A stretch of DNA of 64,000 nt from Nitrosomonas sp. (GCF_019752095.1 NZ_JAIEMO010000003.1:124001-188000); one strand, 5' to 3'. Positions 1-8,498 are shown, numbered from the stretch's first letter. Notes: generated from the sequence alone by a model not told the origin. Made by a program: numbers and translations.

Positions 1-136
1 CAAGCTAAAATTGTTTCAATGAGATGCTGATTTACAGAATATTTTTGCATTTCTTAACCTATGTGATGATGTAAATAAAAAGGAATCTGAAGTAAAGAAA
101 ACTCAACGATGCAGCGGCAAGATTGTATTCATCATA

Positions 137-1768
137 TCAATCAACAACCCGCCGCCCACTAAGATGCGCATAAGGCGGTAATGTGCGCAAGCGTGAGTCG
201 TCCAGCGGCCCACCGACAGTGAAATGATACAGCGATTGCCAGTCATGGCTGGATAAGCCCAGCATTGCGTGTAGAGCATCGTCGAAATAGCAGCCGATGC
301 CGGTGCCGCGTAGTCCTGCGGCTTCGGCTTCCAGGTACAGCGCTTGCCCCAGCAGGCCTGCCTCGTGGAACAGTTCGCGGTAATGCCAGGCGCCTTCATT
401 CAATACGGCTTTGAATTCGGCCAGCATGCCGAGCGAAAAACAGCTATCGGCGGCGATGTTTTGATGGCAACTGATCTGGCGTGCCGCATCCCGGGCATCG
501 GCGGCAAATAATCGAAACAAACCAAGATGCTCGGGTGCGCCGGGTACGGCAGCCCATTCAGCATCCGCGCGGATTGCCTGGCGTAATCTGGCTTCGACAG
601 ATGGGTCCCGCACCAGTAGGTAGACACCAGGAATTACCCCGTTAATGCGATGCACGAACAGCACCGGATGAATGTGCGCCGGGCGCTGCCAGGATTTCCA
701 GGGTGGTAGCTCAAGGCGAGGTAATAGTGCATCGAGCAATGCAAACCAGTGTTCCATCGGCATACTGGTGACTCCGTCGAAATCAACTGCGCTGCGGCGT
801 TGGCGGATCAAAGCATCTGCATCTTGCGAACAATCAATCGCTGCTAACGGCGGCCACGGTATTGGCGGAATCAACGCGGCAGCGGGAGGAGCTGGACGCT
901 CCGTTGCACGGTGCACGGCATCGATTCCGCTCCAAGGAACATACCAAGCACTTAAGCGGTTGGCTTGCCCGGTAAAACGCAAACCGTTGGTAAGCGCTGC
1001 CGCTGCCTGCGGCGAATCCAAATGTTTGGGAAGATTATCGCAACCGATCCACAGCGCGACATCGACGGCTTCGTTTTCGTGTTCGGCAAAATCACTGCTG
1101 CGCGCAACTCCGGTTAACGCGGCAAGTGAGGTATCGTTCCAGTTTTCCAGCAATTGTGCATTCCAGCCCAGCGCAGCAGCAGCATAACTGACTGCCGCAA
1201 TGGCGTGACCGCAATCGTGCTGACAGTAGCGGAAAGCGCGCAGACCATATTTCCAGGCTTCGCGCCAATGAATTGAGGTAAGGATCAACACAAAACCGCC
1301 GGTTAACCCGTTTCCCCAAGTAGCATCCGCTTCGGCGCGGTGTTCCAAGCTGTGATCGTAGCTCACGTAATGGTGCACGCCGTTGCTAAGTCCATCACAT
1401 GCGGCAGTGAGCACATAGCATTCCGTAGGATGTAGATTGCCACTGGAGGGGTTGCAGCGTAACGCCCAGCGCGAGACGCCTTGTTCTTTCCATGCTGATA
1501 AACCAAAGCTCAATTCCAGCAGCGTCGCCAATCCGTTCAGATTAATTGCTGCCGGTGTTCCCCGCTGGCCGCAGCGAACCTCGGCAAACGAAATCTGTAA
1601 CGGGCTTGGACGTAACGGTAATTCACAAATGGATGCGCCTGGATAGCGACGGAACGGATCCGGTTGATTGGCCCAATCCAAGCCACCGGGGCCTGGCGCG
1701 TATCGATCCAAGCGGTGTTTACTGGTTTCGTGGTAGTCGAGAACTGCTGACAATGCGTTCTTGTTCAT
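137..1768 (-). CDS. SagB/ThcOx-type nitroreductase-family dehydrogenase
   Basis: A 543-residue protein. The N-terminus (VLDYHETSKHRLDRYAPGPG, then DWANQPDPFRRYPGA) is the hallmark of standalone SagB/ThcOx-family dehydrogenases. The body shows two nitroreductase-like halves: RCNPSSGNLHPTECYVL at about 105-121 is the FMN-contacting RxSxG-type loop of the first half, and a second, more diverged half runs from about 300 to the end (RQRRSAVDFDGV). In known biosynthetic clusters these FMN enzymes oxidise azolines to azoles in modified peptides. No YcaO cyclodehydratase, precursor peptide or transporter is present here, so the substrate is unknown. The ATG at 1766-1768 is the only sensible start. 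The gene is leftward, and the deacetylase-like gene to its right is read in the same direction. Family assignment is fairly sure; function is not. Confidence 0.82.
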   Translation of the reverse strand: MNKNALSAVLDYHETSKHRLDRYAPGPGGLDWANQPDPFRRYPGASICELPLRPSPLQISFAEVRCGQRGTPAAINLNGLATLLELSFGLSAWKEQGVSRWALRCNPSSGNLHPTECYVLTAACDGLSNGVHHYVSYDHSLEHRAEADATWGNGLTGGFVLILTSIHWREAWKYGLRAFRYCQHDCGHAIAAVSYAAAALGWNAQLLENWNDTSLAALTGVARSSDFAEHENEAVDVALWIGCDNLPKHLDSPQAAAALTNGLRFTGQANRLSAWYVPWSGIDAVHRATERPAPPAAALIPPIPWPPLAAIDCSQDADALIRQRRSAVDFDGVTSMPMEHWFALLDALLPRLELPPWKSWQRPAHIHPVLFVHRINGVIPGVYLLVRDPSVEARLRQAIRADAEWAAVPGAPEHLGLFRLFAADARDAARQISCHQNIAADSCFSLGMLAEFKAVLNEGAWHYRELFHEAGLLGQALYLEAEAAGLRGTGIGCYFDDALHAMLGLSSHDWQSLYHFTVGGPLDDSRLRTLPPYAHLSGRRVVD

Positions 1769-1825
1769 AAATGCTTAACAAAATTAATCTGAATAAAGGG
1801 ATACACGATAAAACCACTACCCGCC

Positions 1826-2755
1826 CTATATTTCTTGCGCATGCAACACACGTATATGCACTGCCACACAGCGTGCCAACGAATGCAACTCATATCCACC
1901 TTCCAGCACGGATACAATCCGGCCCTGTGAATATTGATCCGCAATCGTCCTGATCTGCTGCGTGATCCAAACATAATCGTCATCGCTCAAATGCACCTGC
2001 GACATGTCATCATCACGGTGCGCATCAAATCCGGCGGAGACAAAAATCATTTCAGGCTTGAATCGATCCAGTGCCAGCAACCAATGATCGTTCACCGCTT
2101 GGCGGAAAACTGTACCATCGGCATCACGCCGGAGCGGCACGTTGATCATGCGATCATTTCCGCTATTGGCGCCGCTGTACGGATAAAAAGGATGCTGAAA
2201 AGTGGAACACAGCATGACCTGCGGATTATCGTGAAAAATTTCTTCGCTGCCGTTGCCGTGGTGCACGTCAAAATCCAGAATTGCAACGCGCTGCAACTGA
2301 TGATGCTGGATTGCGTGCGCCACGCCGACTGCGACATTATTGAACAGGCAAAACCCCATGGCGCGATCTGATTCCGCGTGATGACCGGGTGGGCGGGTAG
2401 CGCAAAACGCATTACTCACTGTGCCCATCAAAACCAGATCGGTGGCCAGCACGACCGCTCCGGCGGCACGCAATGCGGCGTTGAGCGTAAAGGGATTCAT
2501 CGCGGTATCCGCATCCAGAGCAATCAATCCAACGGCTGGAGCAGCTTGCCGGATGCTTTCGATATAACCCAAGGCATGCACGCGCGCCAGTTGATCTGTT
2601 GTTGCCAATGGCGCTTCATAACATTGCAGTTGCGCCAGCAAGCCCGCGGCATGCAATTCATTTTGGATCGCAGTCAAGCGCTGCGGGCATTCCGGATGCC
2701 CCATGCCCATGTCATGCTTGAGACAATCCGGATGACTGATATAAGCAGTTTGCAC
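1826..2755 (-). CDS. Histone deacetylase family hydrolase (AcuC/HDAC-like)
   Basis: A 309-residue member of the zinc-dependent arginase/deacetylase fold, close to the bacterial class II HDAC-like amidohydrolases. Visible motifs: HPECPQRL near residue 20; RPPGHHAESDRAMGFCLFNN, carrying the tandem catalytic histidines; LDFDVHHGNG with the zinc-binding Asp and His; SAGFDAHRDDD with the second zinc Asp; and LEGGYELHSL near the C-terminus. All expected zinc and charge-relay residues are present, so the enzyme should be active. Such proteins remove acetyl or other acyl groups from lysines, polyamines or small amides; the substrate cannot be read from sequence. The gene ends 57 bp upstream of the SagB-like gene, so the two may share a transcript. 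Confidence 0.88.
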   Translation of the reverse strand: MQTAYISHPDCLKHDMGMGHPECPQRLTAIQNELHAAGLLAQLQCYEAPLATTDQLARVHALGYIESIRQAAPAVGLIALDADTAMNPFTLNAALRAAGAVVLATDLVLMGTVSNAFCATRPPGHHAESDRAMGFCLFNNVAVGVAHAIQHHQLQRVAILDFDVHHGNGSEEIFHDNPQVMLCSTFQHPFYPYSGANSGNDRMINVPLRRDADGTVFRQAVNDHWLLALDRFKPEMIFVSAGFDAHRDDDMSQVHLSDDDYVWITQQIRTIADQYSQGRIVSVLEGGYELHSLARCVAVHIRVLHAQEI

Positions 2756-2926
2756 GTTATTTCCTTATTCGCTGAAATCTAAGATTGATCATAGTCACGC
2801 TCCTCAAACGCAGTTTGCGCCAAAAGGTAAAGTTTATACAATCAATCAGCTATACCATGATAAATTATCGGCATTGAAAAAGCTGTTACGTTTAATTGCA
2901 TGTTTTCGTCATATGGGGAGTCACGG

Positions 2927-3973
2927 ATGAACGAGTTTATTACCACGATGTTGAAATTTGTTTCGATTGAAACGCTGATAGAAAGAGGTTGGCTGGAAAT
3001 AGCGCAAATTTTAATGCCGGTTTTCACTTTAGTTTTAGTATTTCTTGGACTCAGTTTTTATATCCAGCATAAAGGGTGGAAAACTATAGCCTCTGTGATA
3101 TGCGCCACCCTGGCTTTGGTTTATTTGCCCTATGAATTCTACCGCCAATCGCTGATATTAACCCGGGCGGATGCTAATATCAGTCAGATTCAAGGTAATT
3201 TGCAGAACTTATTGGATTCCGCCAATTTGGCGCATATGAAAAGCATTGCGGATAAAGAAGCCACTGCGAGTTTTTTAGATGAAATGATTCATGGCCTTAA
3301 TGAGCAAAAGAAAAAGGAACTGATACTGATTTCCTGGCTGGTTGCGGAAAATGAAAAAAACGCGCTTGTTCAAATTGACGGCAAGCAAAAGTTGCTTGCG
3401 GATGATCTCAAATCCAGCTTAACCGATGCAAAAACCGAAATTATCGATTCGCGCCCGCCGGTGGAGAAAATTTCGGATACGATTGTGAAAAAACTGGACG
3501 AAGACGTCAAAGTCCTGGTTGAAATGAAAATGCAAGGATTCAAGAAAGAAATTGACGGTTCATTAGAAGATTTTAAAGAAGCTATCAATACTTTTGTTCA
3601 GGATGAACTTAATAATTACCAAACGAAATTGGCGGGCATTACGCAACAAAATGTGGATGAATTAAGAAACTACTCCACTCGAGCCAACCACGCCTTTGCT
3701 GAGCAAGCCAAAAAAATCAATCAAGAATCCCTGCTTAGACTGGACGCGACCAAAGAAAAAGTTGAAAGCTTGAGTGCCGCGTCGGATACCGGTTTAAAGA
3801 ATGTTGTCAAACAAGTGAATCAGCTTTCAGCCTCTTTAGAGACTGCACAAAAAAAGAATGATATTTTATTTGAATATAATGAATGCATGAGAACTACCGG
3901 TATGCTGGATTTAGGTGGCAAGAGTGAACAATGCAAGGCTAAATATCAAGAGGATATGAGCAGCTTGAATTAA
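2927..3973 (+). CDS. Unknown membrane-anchored coiled-coil protein
   Basis: 348 residues from the ATG at 2927, chosen because GGGGAG lies 6 bp before it; an in-frame ATG at 2900 has no such site. I do not recognise a family. Two hydrophobic segments (about residues 26-45 and 51-67) look like a membrane hairpin. The remaining 280 residues are charged, rich in Lys, Glu, Gln and Asn, and read as mostly helical coiled coil. Two cysteines lie in the C-terminal 35 residues (NECMRTTG and SEQCKAKY), which could form a disulfide if that end is periplasmic. It stands alone: the upstream gene is divergent and the downstream bacterioferritin gene convergent. A structural or tethering role would fit the architecture but is only a guess. 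Confidence 0.6.
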   Translation: MNEFITTMLKFVSIETLIERGWLEIAQILMPVFTLVLVFLGLSFYIQHKGWKTIASVICATLALVYLPYEFYRQSLILTRADANISQIQGNLQNLLDSANLAHMKSIADKEATASFLDEMIHGLNEQKKKELILISWLVAENEKNALVQIDGKQKLLADDLKSSLTDAKTEIIDSRPPVEKISDTIVKKLDEDVKVLVEMKMQGFKKEIDGSLEDFKEAINTFVQDELNNYQTKLAGITQQNVDELRNYSTRANHAFAEQAKKINQESLLRLDATKEKVESLSAASDTGLKNVVKQVNQLSASLETAQKKNDILFEYNECMRTTGMLDLGGKSEQCKAKYQEDMSSLN

Positions 3974-4026
3974 GCGCAATGACACAAAATGTAACGATAA
4001 GTTTTTGAAAACTGGCGGGAAGAATT

Positions 4027-4062
4027 CAGTTGGTGCAATTATGATCATAATTGCGCCAACTG
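4027..4062. terminator. 36-bp near-perfect palindrome, possible bidirectional terminator
   Basis: Arms of 18 bp (CAGTTGG.GCAATTATGA and its complement) meet at a central GATC, with a single T/C mismatch that would be a G-U pair in RNA. It sits between two convergent genes, 54 bp after the coiled-coil gene and 100 bp before the end of bfr. It could end transcription from both sides, but neither side has a clear run of Ts, so a protein-binding palindrome is an alternative. Confidence 0.4.
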
Positions 4063-4162
4063 AGAAGCAAAGATCGAACAGAAAATTATCAAGCTTGGAA
4101 ATGAATGGGCATAGAAAGATGTTACATGGCATACACTCAGATGCATGCGCTTTGGTTGATTG

Positions 4163-4630
4163 TCACATCTGCGACTGCAAGTAGTTCTGTAATCCTATTT
4201 TTCCTATCAGCCCCAATTGTTTTTCCAACCAGTACGCATGGTCTTCCTCTGTTTCTGCCAACATCACAACAAGAATTTCCCGAGTCTGATAATCTTGCTC
4301 CTGCTCACAAGCAACAATGGCATTTCGCAATGCAGTCATCACAGCCCGCTCCAGATCTAAATCGTTTTGCAACATTTCCGGAACGTTACTGCCAATTCTC
4401 AACGGACTGCGATTGCCCACAGCAGGCGTGCCCTCGAGAAACAAAATCCGTTTGATCAGATGATCTGCATGCTGCTTTTCATCATCCATTTCATGATCAA
4501 TCCGTTCATAGAGCTTACTGAATCCCCAATCCTCATACATCCGTGAATGCGTGAAATATTGATCCATCGCCGTCAGCTCACCGGCAAGGAGTTTATTCAG
4601 GATATCGATAATTTTAGTATTGCCTTTCAT
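4163..4630 (-). CDS. bfr: Bacterioferritin (haem ligand Met52 replaced)
   Basis: 155 residues, the usual bacterioferritin length, from the ATG at 4628-4630 with AGGAG upstream; the 37 extra residues of the open frame before it do not belong. Bacterioferritin forms a 24-subunit cage that oxidises and stores iron. Ferroxidase residues are in place: E18, E51, H54, E94 and the ExxH pair near 128-131. Position 52, the methionine that holds haem b between subunits in E. coli, is lysine here (DDEKQHAD against DEMKHAD). This resembles organisms with two bacterioferritin types, one keeping ferroxidase residues and one the haem ligand. A partner gene is not in the window. A sigma70-like promoter and a Fur-like sequence lie upstream. 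Confidence 0.93.
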   Translation of the reverse strand: MKGNTKIIDILNKLLAGELTAMDQYFTHSRMYEDWGFSKLYERIDHEMDDEKQHADHLIKRILFLEGTPAVGNRSPLRIGSNVPEMLQNDLDLERAVMTALRNAIVACEQEQDYQTREILVVMLAETEEDHAYWLEKQLGLIGKIGLQNYLQSQM

Positions 4631-4746
4631 AAGAATACTCCTTCGATTATGTATCAGATTGCAGGTGGCCCCTATTTTCACTGTTTTAAACAACTCAACG
4701 AGGCGGTCAGACAAGAGCAACCTGCTGTTTGATTCAAACACTATGC

Positions 4747-4775
4747 ATTATAAGAATCAAACATCAGAAACACAA
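4747..4775 (-). promoter_or_regulatory. Putative sigma70 promoter of bfr
   Basis: Read on the minus strand: TTGTGT (4770-4775), a 17-bp spacer, then a perfect TATAAT (4747-4752), about 115 bp before the bfr start. Spacing and -10 match the consensus; the -35 box matches 4 of 6. Prediction by eye. Confidence 0.55.
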
Positions 4776-4784
4776 TAGCAAATC

Positions 4785-4807
4785 ATTGATAATAAATGAT
4801 AATAATT
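4785..4807. promoter_or_regulatory. Possible Fur-type site upstream of bfr
   Basis: Two GATAAT hexamers (within ATTGATAATAAATGATAATAATT) lie just upstream of the predicted bfr -35 box. Repeated GATAAT-like hexamers are typical of Fur sites, and bacterioferritin is a common iron-responsive gene. The match to the 19-bp consensus is only about 10 positions and the region is AT-rich, so this is tentative. Confidence 0.28.
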
Positions 4808-4879
4808 CTTGATGCCGTTCTCATTCTAATTCTTGAAGTGATCCCGTTGATTCAGGCAGTTAAAACAAATCGCCACAAC

Positions 4880-6022
4880 TCAGTCGTCAAAAATCGCCAA
4901 ATACTCAGCAAAAATAAATACGCGGTTACGGGTTTGCCCAGTAATTTCCTGCAAAATTCCATGCATACACATCGCAGCAACCAGTTCATTGGCAGCCTTG
5001 TAGCTGATGTCGCATATTTTTTGGACTGCTTCGACACTGATAGCTGGCTGCATGAACAAGGCATTGAGCAAACGTTGTGCGCTCGCGGTCCTGCGCCCTA
5101 AGTTAGCCTGCAGAACCTGTTCCAGTCGAACTTTCAAAGCAATAATGTTGGATAAAGTTGTTACAGCCAGCGACGCCGTTTGCTCTACTCCAACCAGAAA
5201 ATACTTAAGCCATTGCAACATATCGTTTTTCTCACGCACCACCATCAAATTATCATAATACAGCCCCTTGTTCTTCTCAAAATAACTTGAGAGATACAGC
5301 AACGGTTGTCCCAGAATCCCTTTGCTCACCAGAAACAAGGTGATCAACAAGCGCCCGATACGCCCGTTGCCATCCAGAAACGGGTGTATGGTCTCAAACT
5401 GATAATGCGCAATTGCGATACGTATCAAAGCAGGAACATGAATATCCTTATTGTGTAAAAAATGTTCCAAATCACCCATCAAATCATTCACATACTCATG
5501 ATGCGGCGGTATAAATACAGCATCCGCCAAACTATGACCGCCTATCCAGTTCTGACTGGTACGAAACTCACCAGGCATCTTGTGTTCACCACGGGCACTT
5601 TGCAACAATATCGCGTGCGTTTGTTTTAGTAACCGTGAAGATAAAGGCAACGTTTGCAAATTGCTGATCGCCTGATTCAGAGCAAGCGTGTAACTTTGCA
5701 CCTCGTGCCAATCATCACGTTGCTCGGGCGATATTTCCGATTCCGGCAGCACCGCCTCACGGATATTGGTTTGTGTTCCTTCGATGCGGCTGGAAACTAC
5801 CGCCTCCTTGGTTACATGCAATTGAATGAACAAATCTGTATTGGGCACTAGGCGCGCAAACGAATTGAGCTCCCCGAGTTTGACAGCTGCTTTTTCCAGC
5901 AACAGATTTATCTGCGGCGTTTGCCACATCCATTCGTCATTGATTCTGGAAGGCAAGAAATATCGGTATTCATAACCTTTCTGATAATGCCCGGATTGAT
6001 ACTGCTCAAGCTGTATGGTCAT
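4880..6022 (-). CDS. Fic family protein (AMPylator type)
   Basis: 380 residues. The active-site motif HPFLDGNGRIGR is at 213-224, matching HPFx(D/E)GNGRxxR; its histidine is the catalytic base that transfers AMP (or another phosphate-bearing group) from a nucleotide to a hydroxyl of a target protein. An N-terminal inhibitory helix motif (S/T)xxxE(G/N) is visible at S77-E81-G82 (SSRIEG), so this is a class II, self-inhibited Fic. The C-terminal 80 residues look like a winged-helix module (SVEAVQKICDISYKAANEL). The target is unknown. The gene has its own upstream region with repeated AAAGTA half-sites and lies beside the Septu genes, so a defence or stress-toxin role is possible but not shown. 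Confidence 0.9.
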   Translation of the reverse strand: MTIQLEQYQSGHYQKGYEYRYFLPSRINDEWMWQTPQINLLLEKAAVKLGELNSFARLVPNTDLFIQLHVTKEAVVSSRIEGTQTNIREAVLPESEISPEQRDDWHEVQSYTLALNQAISNLQTLPLSSRLLKQTHAILLQSARGEHKMPGEFRTSQNWIGGHSLADAVFIPPHHEYVNDLMGDLEHFLHNKDIHVPALIRIAIAHYQFETIHPFLDGNGRIGRLLITLFLVSKGILGQPLLYLSSYFEKNKGLYYDNLMVVREKNDMLQWLKYFLVGVEQTASLAVTTLSNIIALKVRLEQVLQANLGRRTASAQRLLNALFMQPAISVEAVQKICDISYKAANELVAAMCMHGILQEITGQTRNRVFIFAEYLAIFDD

Positions 6023-6036
6023 GTCATGTACATGCG

Positions 6037-6109
6037 GAAAGTAACATATAAAACGCTTTATAATACTTTCATCGAAGAAAGTAAAATATAAACAATTTTA
6101 TGTTACTTT
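6037..6109. promoter_or_regulatory. Operator-like cluster of AAAGTA half-sites before fic
   Basis: Four copies of an AAAGTA-type half-site alternate in orientation: GAAAGTAACATATAAAA (6037-6053), its inverse TACTTTC (6064-6070), GAAAGTAAAATATAAAC (6077-6093) and the inverse TTTTATGTTACTTT (6097-6109). The outer pair share the 11-mer AAAGTAACATA as an inverted repeat. They fill the 87 bp upstream of the fic start, where a promoter must lie. The winged-helix tail of the Fic protein is one candidate binder. Seen by eye. Confidence 0.45.
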
Positions 6110-6117
6110 GATGGGGC

Positions 6118-6268
6118 TTTAGCAGGCCAATTGAAAATCGTTTTCGAAACAGCTGATGCAAAGCAAGAACAGGTGAAAAAGCGCAATTTATGCCTAATAA
6201 ATACGCATTTTGTACCTGTTTTTAACACCGCAACGGCAATACAGATAGTTTTTCAATGGCCTGCTAAA
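6118..6268 (+). mobile_element. MITE-like element, copy 1
   Basis: 151 bp bounded by inverted repeats: TTTAGCAGGCCAATTGAAAA at the left and the complement of TTTAGCAGGCCATTGAAAAA at the right, 19 of about 20 positions matching. The interior matches copy 2 at 52362-52502, with about 19 mismatches over 126 aligned bases by hand count, including GAACAGGTGAAAAAGCGC-like and GTTTTTAACACCGCA-like blocks. No transposase is encoded; the short open frame across it is not a believable protein. It lies 30 bp beyond the stop of ptuB. Confidence 0.72.
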
Positions 6269-6297
6269 TCATTTGGCGCAATGACATTCAGTCATCC

Positions 6298-7110
6298 TCA
6301 GTCCAGAAATCCAAGATTCGCCAGACACGTTTCAGTCGCAGCACCCAGGCACAAATGAATGGTGGTGAAGAAACCCGGCCATTGTCGGCGTAAATAGCGA
6401 TTAGCCAAATTGGTCAATCCTTGTTGCGCTGAATATCCCGCTTTACGCTGTTTTTTCTTGTTACGTTCGATATCTTTAATAATAGCGAGTCGTGCTTGAC
6501 ACAGCCTGTCACAGTTGAGATTGAGCATATCTATAGTGTGCTGCACCAAAGTCTGCAGATCAGGATGACAATTACCAGGCCAAGCAAGGGAAGCCGCGCA
6601 GTTAGTTGGATCTGGCGATAATTTTCCGGTACTTTTCTCCAGACCAAACAAACAGGACGAGGCGACCAATTCTGCGGGATTAATAATCCAGCCTTCACAC
6701 TGCGCCGGCAGTTTTCCGGATTGGATCATCTGATCCTTATGGGCATCGCAACTAAGATTGTCAGTCAATGGTTTTTGCGTGTATGGAGCATCCCCATGCT
6801 TGTTGGATCCCCCTGAACACACACCCAACAAGTTATTCCAGTCTAACGCCCAGTTATGTGCTTCAGACGTATCTGACTTGGGATGAAAATGCTCAATTCT
6901 GCATTTAAGTGGATCGTTATCGCGAATATCAATCTCGCAAAATGCACAAATCCCCCCTTGATCAGCAATCAGTTGAGCGCGGCAGGCGGCATAGACATCG
7001 GGGCCTTTGGAATCGAGATCGCTCTTCATCTGTTCCCAAGTGCTGCTTGGAGCGGCACGACGATAGCGAGCAAGTTCGTCGGGCTCTCGTTGCCTGAGCA
7101 CTCGCTTCAT
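6298..7110 (-). CDS. ptuB: HNH endonuclease of a Septu-type system (PtuB)
   Basis: 270 residues of the HNH family that accompanies Septu and some retron ATPases (TIGR02646-like). The start MKRVLRQREPDELARYRR and the zinc/HNH core CAFCEIDI (C55, C58), RIEHFHPKSD (H74, H76), DWNNLLGVC (N92-N93, C98) are visible; the histidine and asparagine positions of a beta-beta-alpha metal nuclease are intact. In Septu, PtuB is the DNA-cutting effector held and triggered by PtuA. Its start overlaps the ptuA stop by 4 bp (7107-7110), so the two are translationally coupled. No reverse transcriptase or msr/msd region is nearby, which argues against a retron. Confident in the family; anti-phage activity is inferred. 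Confidence 0.87.
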   Translation of the reverse strand: MKRVLRQREPDELARYRRAAPSSTWEQMKSDLDSKGPDVYAACRAQLIADQGGICAFCEIDIRDNDPLKCRIEHFHPKSDTSEAHNWALDWNNLLGVCSGGSNKHGDAPYTQKPLTDNLSCDAHKDQMIQSGKLPAQCEGWIINPAELVASSCLFGLEKSTGKLSPDPTNCAASLAWPGNCHPDLQTLVQHTIDMLNLNCDRLCQARLAIIKDIERNKKKQRKAGYSAQQGLTNLANRYLRRQWPGFFTTIHLCLGAATETCLANLGFLD

Positions 7111-8498
7111 TCACCCAGTTCCCACTTGCGGTTTTCGATGCGCAAGTCCGCTTCCAGCAATTCAGGCTCATTACCTTGGTAACGTGCATCTAAAATTTCT
7201 CGCAACTCCCGAGCGCGGATGCTGTTCCATTGATCATTATCAACGAGAGCAAGGTATTCCTTCAGTTCCTTAGTCGCTGTAATGGCCGGTGGGCGTATGT
7301 CCTGCAAACCTAATACCTGCTTAAGTAAGCGCCCTGGCTCTGCACCTTCAGTCCCAGGTGGTGCGGCATAAACATTGTTTCCCCGCAGAATGCGTATGCG
7401 TTCCGATGAAACTGTAGTCAGCACCTGCGGGCTGTGAGTAGTAACAATAAATTGCAAACTCGGAAATGCAGTAACCAAGTTTTGCAAAACGACCTGCTGC
7501 CATTCGGGATGTAGGTGCATATCCACTTCGTCGATCAAGATTACGCCGGGAGTTTCCGCAGCCGCTTGAGCACCAAGCTGCGGATTCAACTTGGTGGCGC
7601 GAAAAGCAATATCGGCTACCATACCAATCATGTTGCGGATGCCGTCGCTCAAAAGGGAAACGGGTAATTCGCCGTATTGTTCATGATGGGCCACGAGTTC
7701 TTCGCGAGACAACGAATAATTAATGTCTTTCCAACCGGAAAGGGAAAGACAAGCGTTGACTGCACCGCCAACTGATTCCAGGTAGTGATCAAACTCGGTA
7801 GACTCGTAGGCACGACCAGCTTTGTTTGCTTCTAACTGCCCCTTGAATGCGTTGGTACTCCAATAGCGAAACCAAGCAACGAAGGATTTATAACTAGAAC
7901 CAGGATCCAAGCAATCGGTATATCCAATGGTACGCGAGGTTCGCGCTAATTTTTTCCCTGTTTGTTTTTTCTGTTGCCACAAACGGCCAGTACCATAGTA
8001 GGCTAGCAAAGGAAGTATGATGTCAGTGCCAGGCGTTCGTACAGCTTCTTGTAGCCGCTTGCCATAGTCGATCAATTCCTTGGCATCCTTGACGGTGGTT
8101 CTTGCCTTAGTTGGTCCGGCTAGGTCGCGCTTCCAGATTGCGGGTCCGAATCCGCCAATTAATTCAAGTATACTACCTGGGATAAATCCAGTTGCTTCCA
8201 GTCGGATACCTTTGGGTGCGTATTCCATTTCATTGGTGGTTGTTTCACGAACACGTGTCAAACGAATGTCGGTTGATTTGAAACTCTTTCCAACACTTTC
8301 GTTAAAGGCACCGATATAAGGACCGAAAGCTACGGCAATGGCATCCAAAACAGATGTTTTGCCTGCGCCGTTTGATGCGACAAGCACTGTTAGTTGCGGA
8401 TGGAAGTTAATGTCGAGCGCTTCAAAACAGCGATAATCACGGAGTCTTAGTTTTTGTATGTTCAGGTTTGGCATGGGAGCAAGTCCTGCATTTGACAT
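7107..8498 (-). CDS. ptuA: Septu-type ATPase (PtuA)
   Basis: 463 residues from the ATG at 8496-8498. The open frame extends five codons further to a TTG, but the ATG is preceded by a purine-rich GGAAAAGGTAAGA stretch and gives MSNAGLAPM. An AAA/OLD-like ABC ATPase: Walker A ASNGAGKTS at 41-49, a signature region SLLSDGIRNMIGMV, Walker B GVILIDEVDMHLHP, and a switch histidine in VTTHSPQVLT. The RLRDYRCFEALDINFHPQLT opening is typical of RecF/SMC-like defence ATPases. Together with the overlapping HNH gene this is the standard two-gene Septu layout. The ATPase probably senses phage infection and controls the nuclease. A repeat element lies about 100 bp upstream of the start. Confidence 0.87.
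   Translation of the reverse strand: MSNAGLAPMPNLNIQKLRLRDYRCFEALDINFHPQLTVLVASNGAGKTSVLDAIAVAFGPYIGAFNESVGKSFKSTDIRLTRVRETTTNEMEYAPKGIRLEATGFIPGSILELIGGFGPAIWKRDLAGPTKARTTVKDAKELIDYGKRLQEAVRTPGTDIILPLLAYYGTGRLWQQKKQTGKKLARTSRTIGYTDCLDPGSSYKSFVAWFRYWSTNAFKGQLEANKAGRAYESTEFDHYLESVGGAVNACLSLSGWKDINYSLSREELVAHHEQYGELPVSLLSDGIRNMIGMVADIAFRATKLNPQLGAQAAAETPGVILIDEVDMHLHPEWQQVVLQNLVTAFPSLQFIVTTHSPQVLTTVSSERIRILRGNNVYAAPPGTEGAEPGRLLKQVLGLQDIRPPAITATKELKEYLALVDNDQWNSIRARELREILDARYQGNEPELLEADLRIENRKWELGE

Noticed and set aside
672..1187. Plus-strand open frame inside the SagB-like gene
   Set aside because: It is antisense to a well-supported gene, with low-complexity Ala/Ser composition and no family features.
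6131..6358. Short open frame across MITE copy 1
   Set aside because: It follows the repeat element, has no RBS or family features, and the element is not kept in frame in the other copies.
6298..8498. Reading the HNH-ATPase pair as part of a retron
   Set aside because: The same HNH family accompanies some retrons, but there is no reverse transcriptase or msr/msd-like region on either side.
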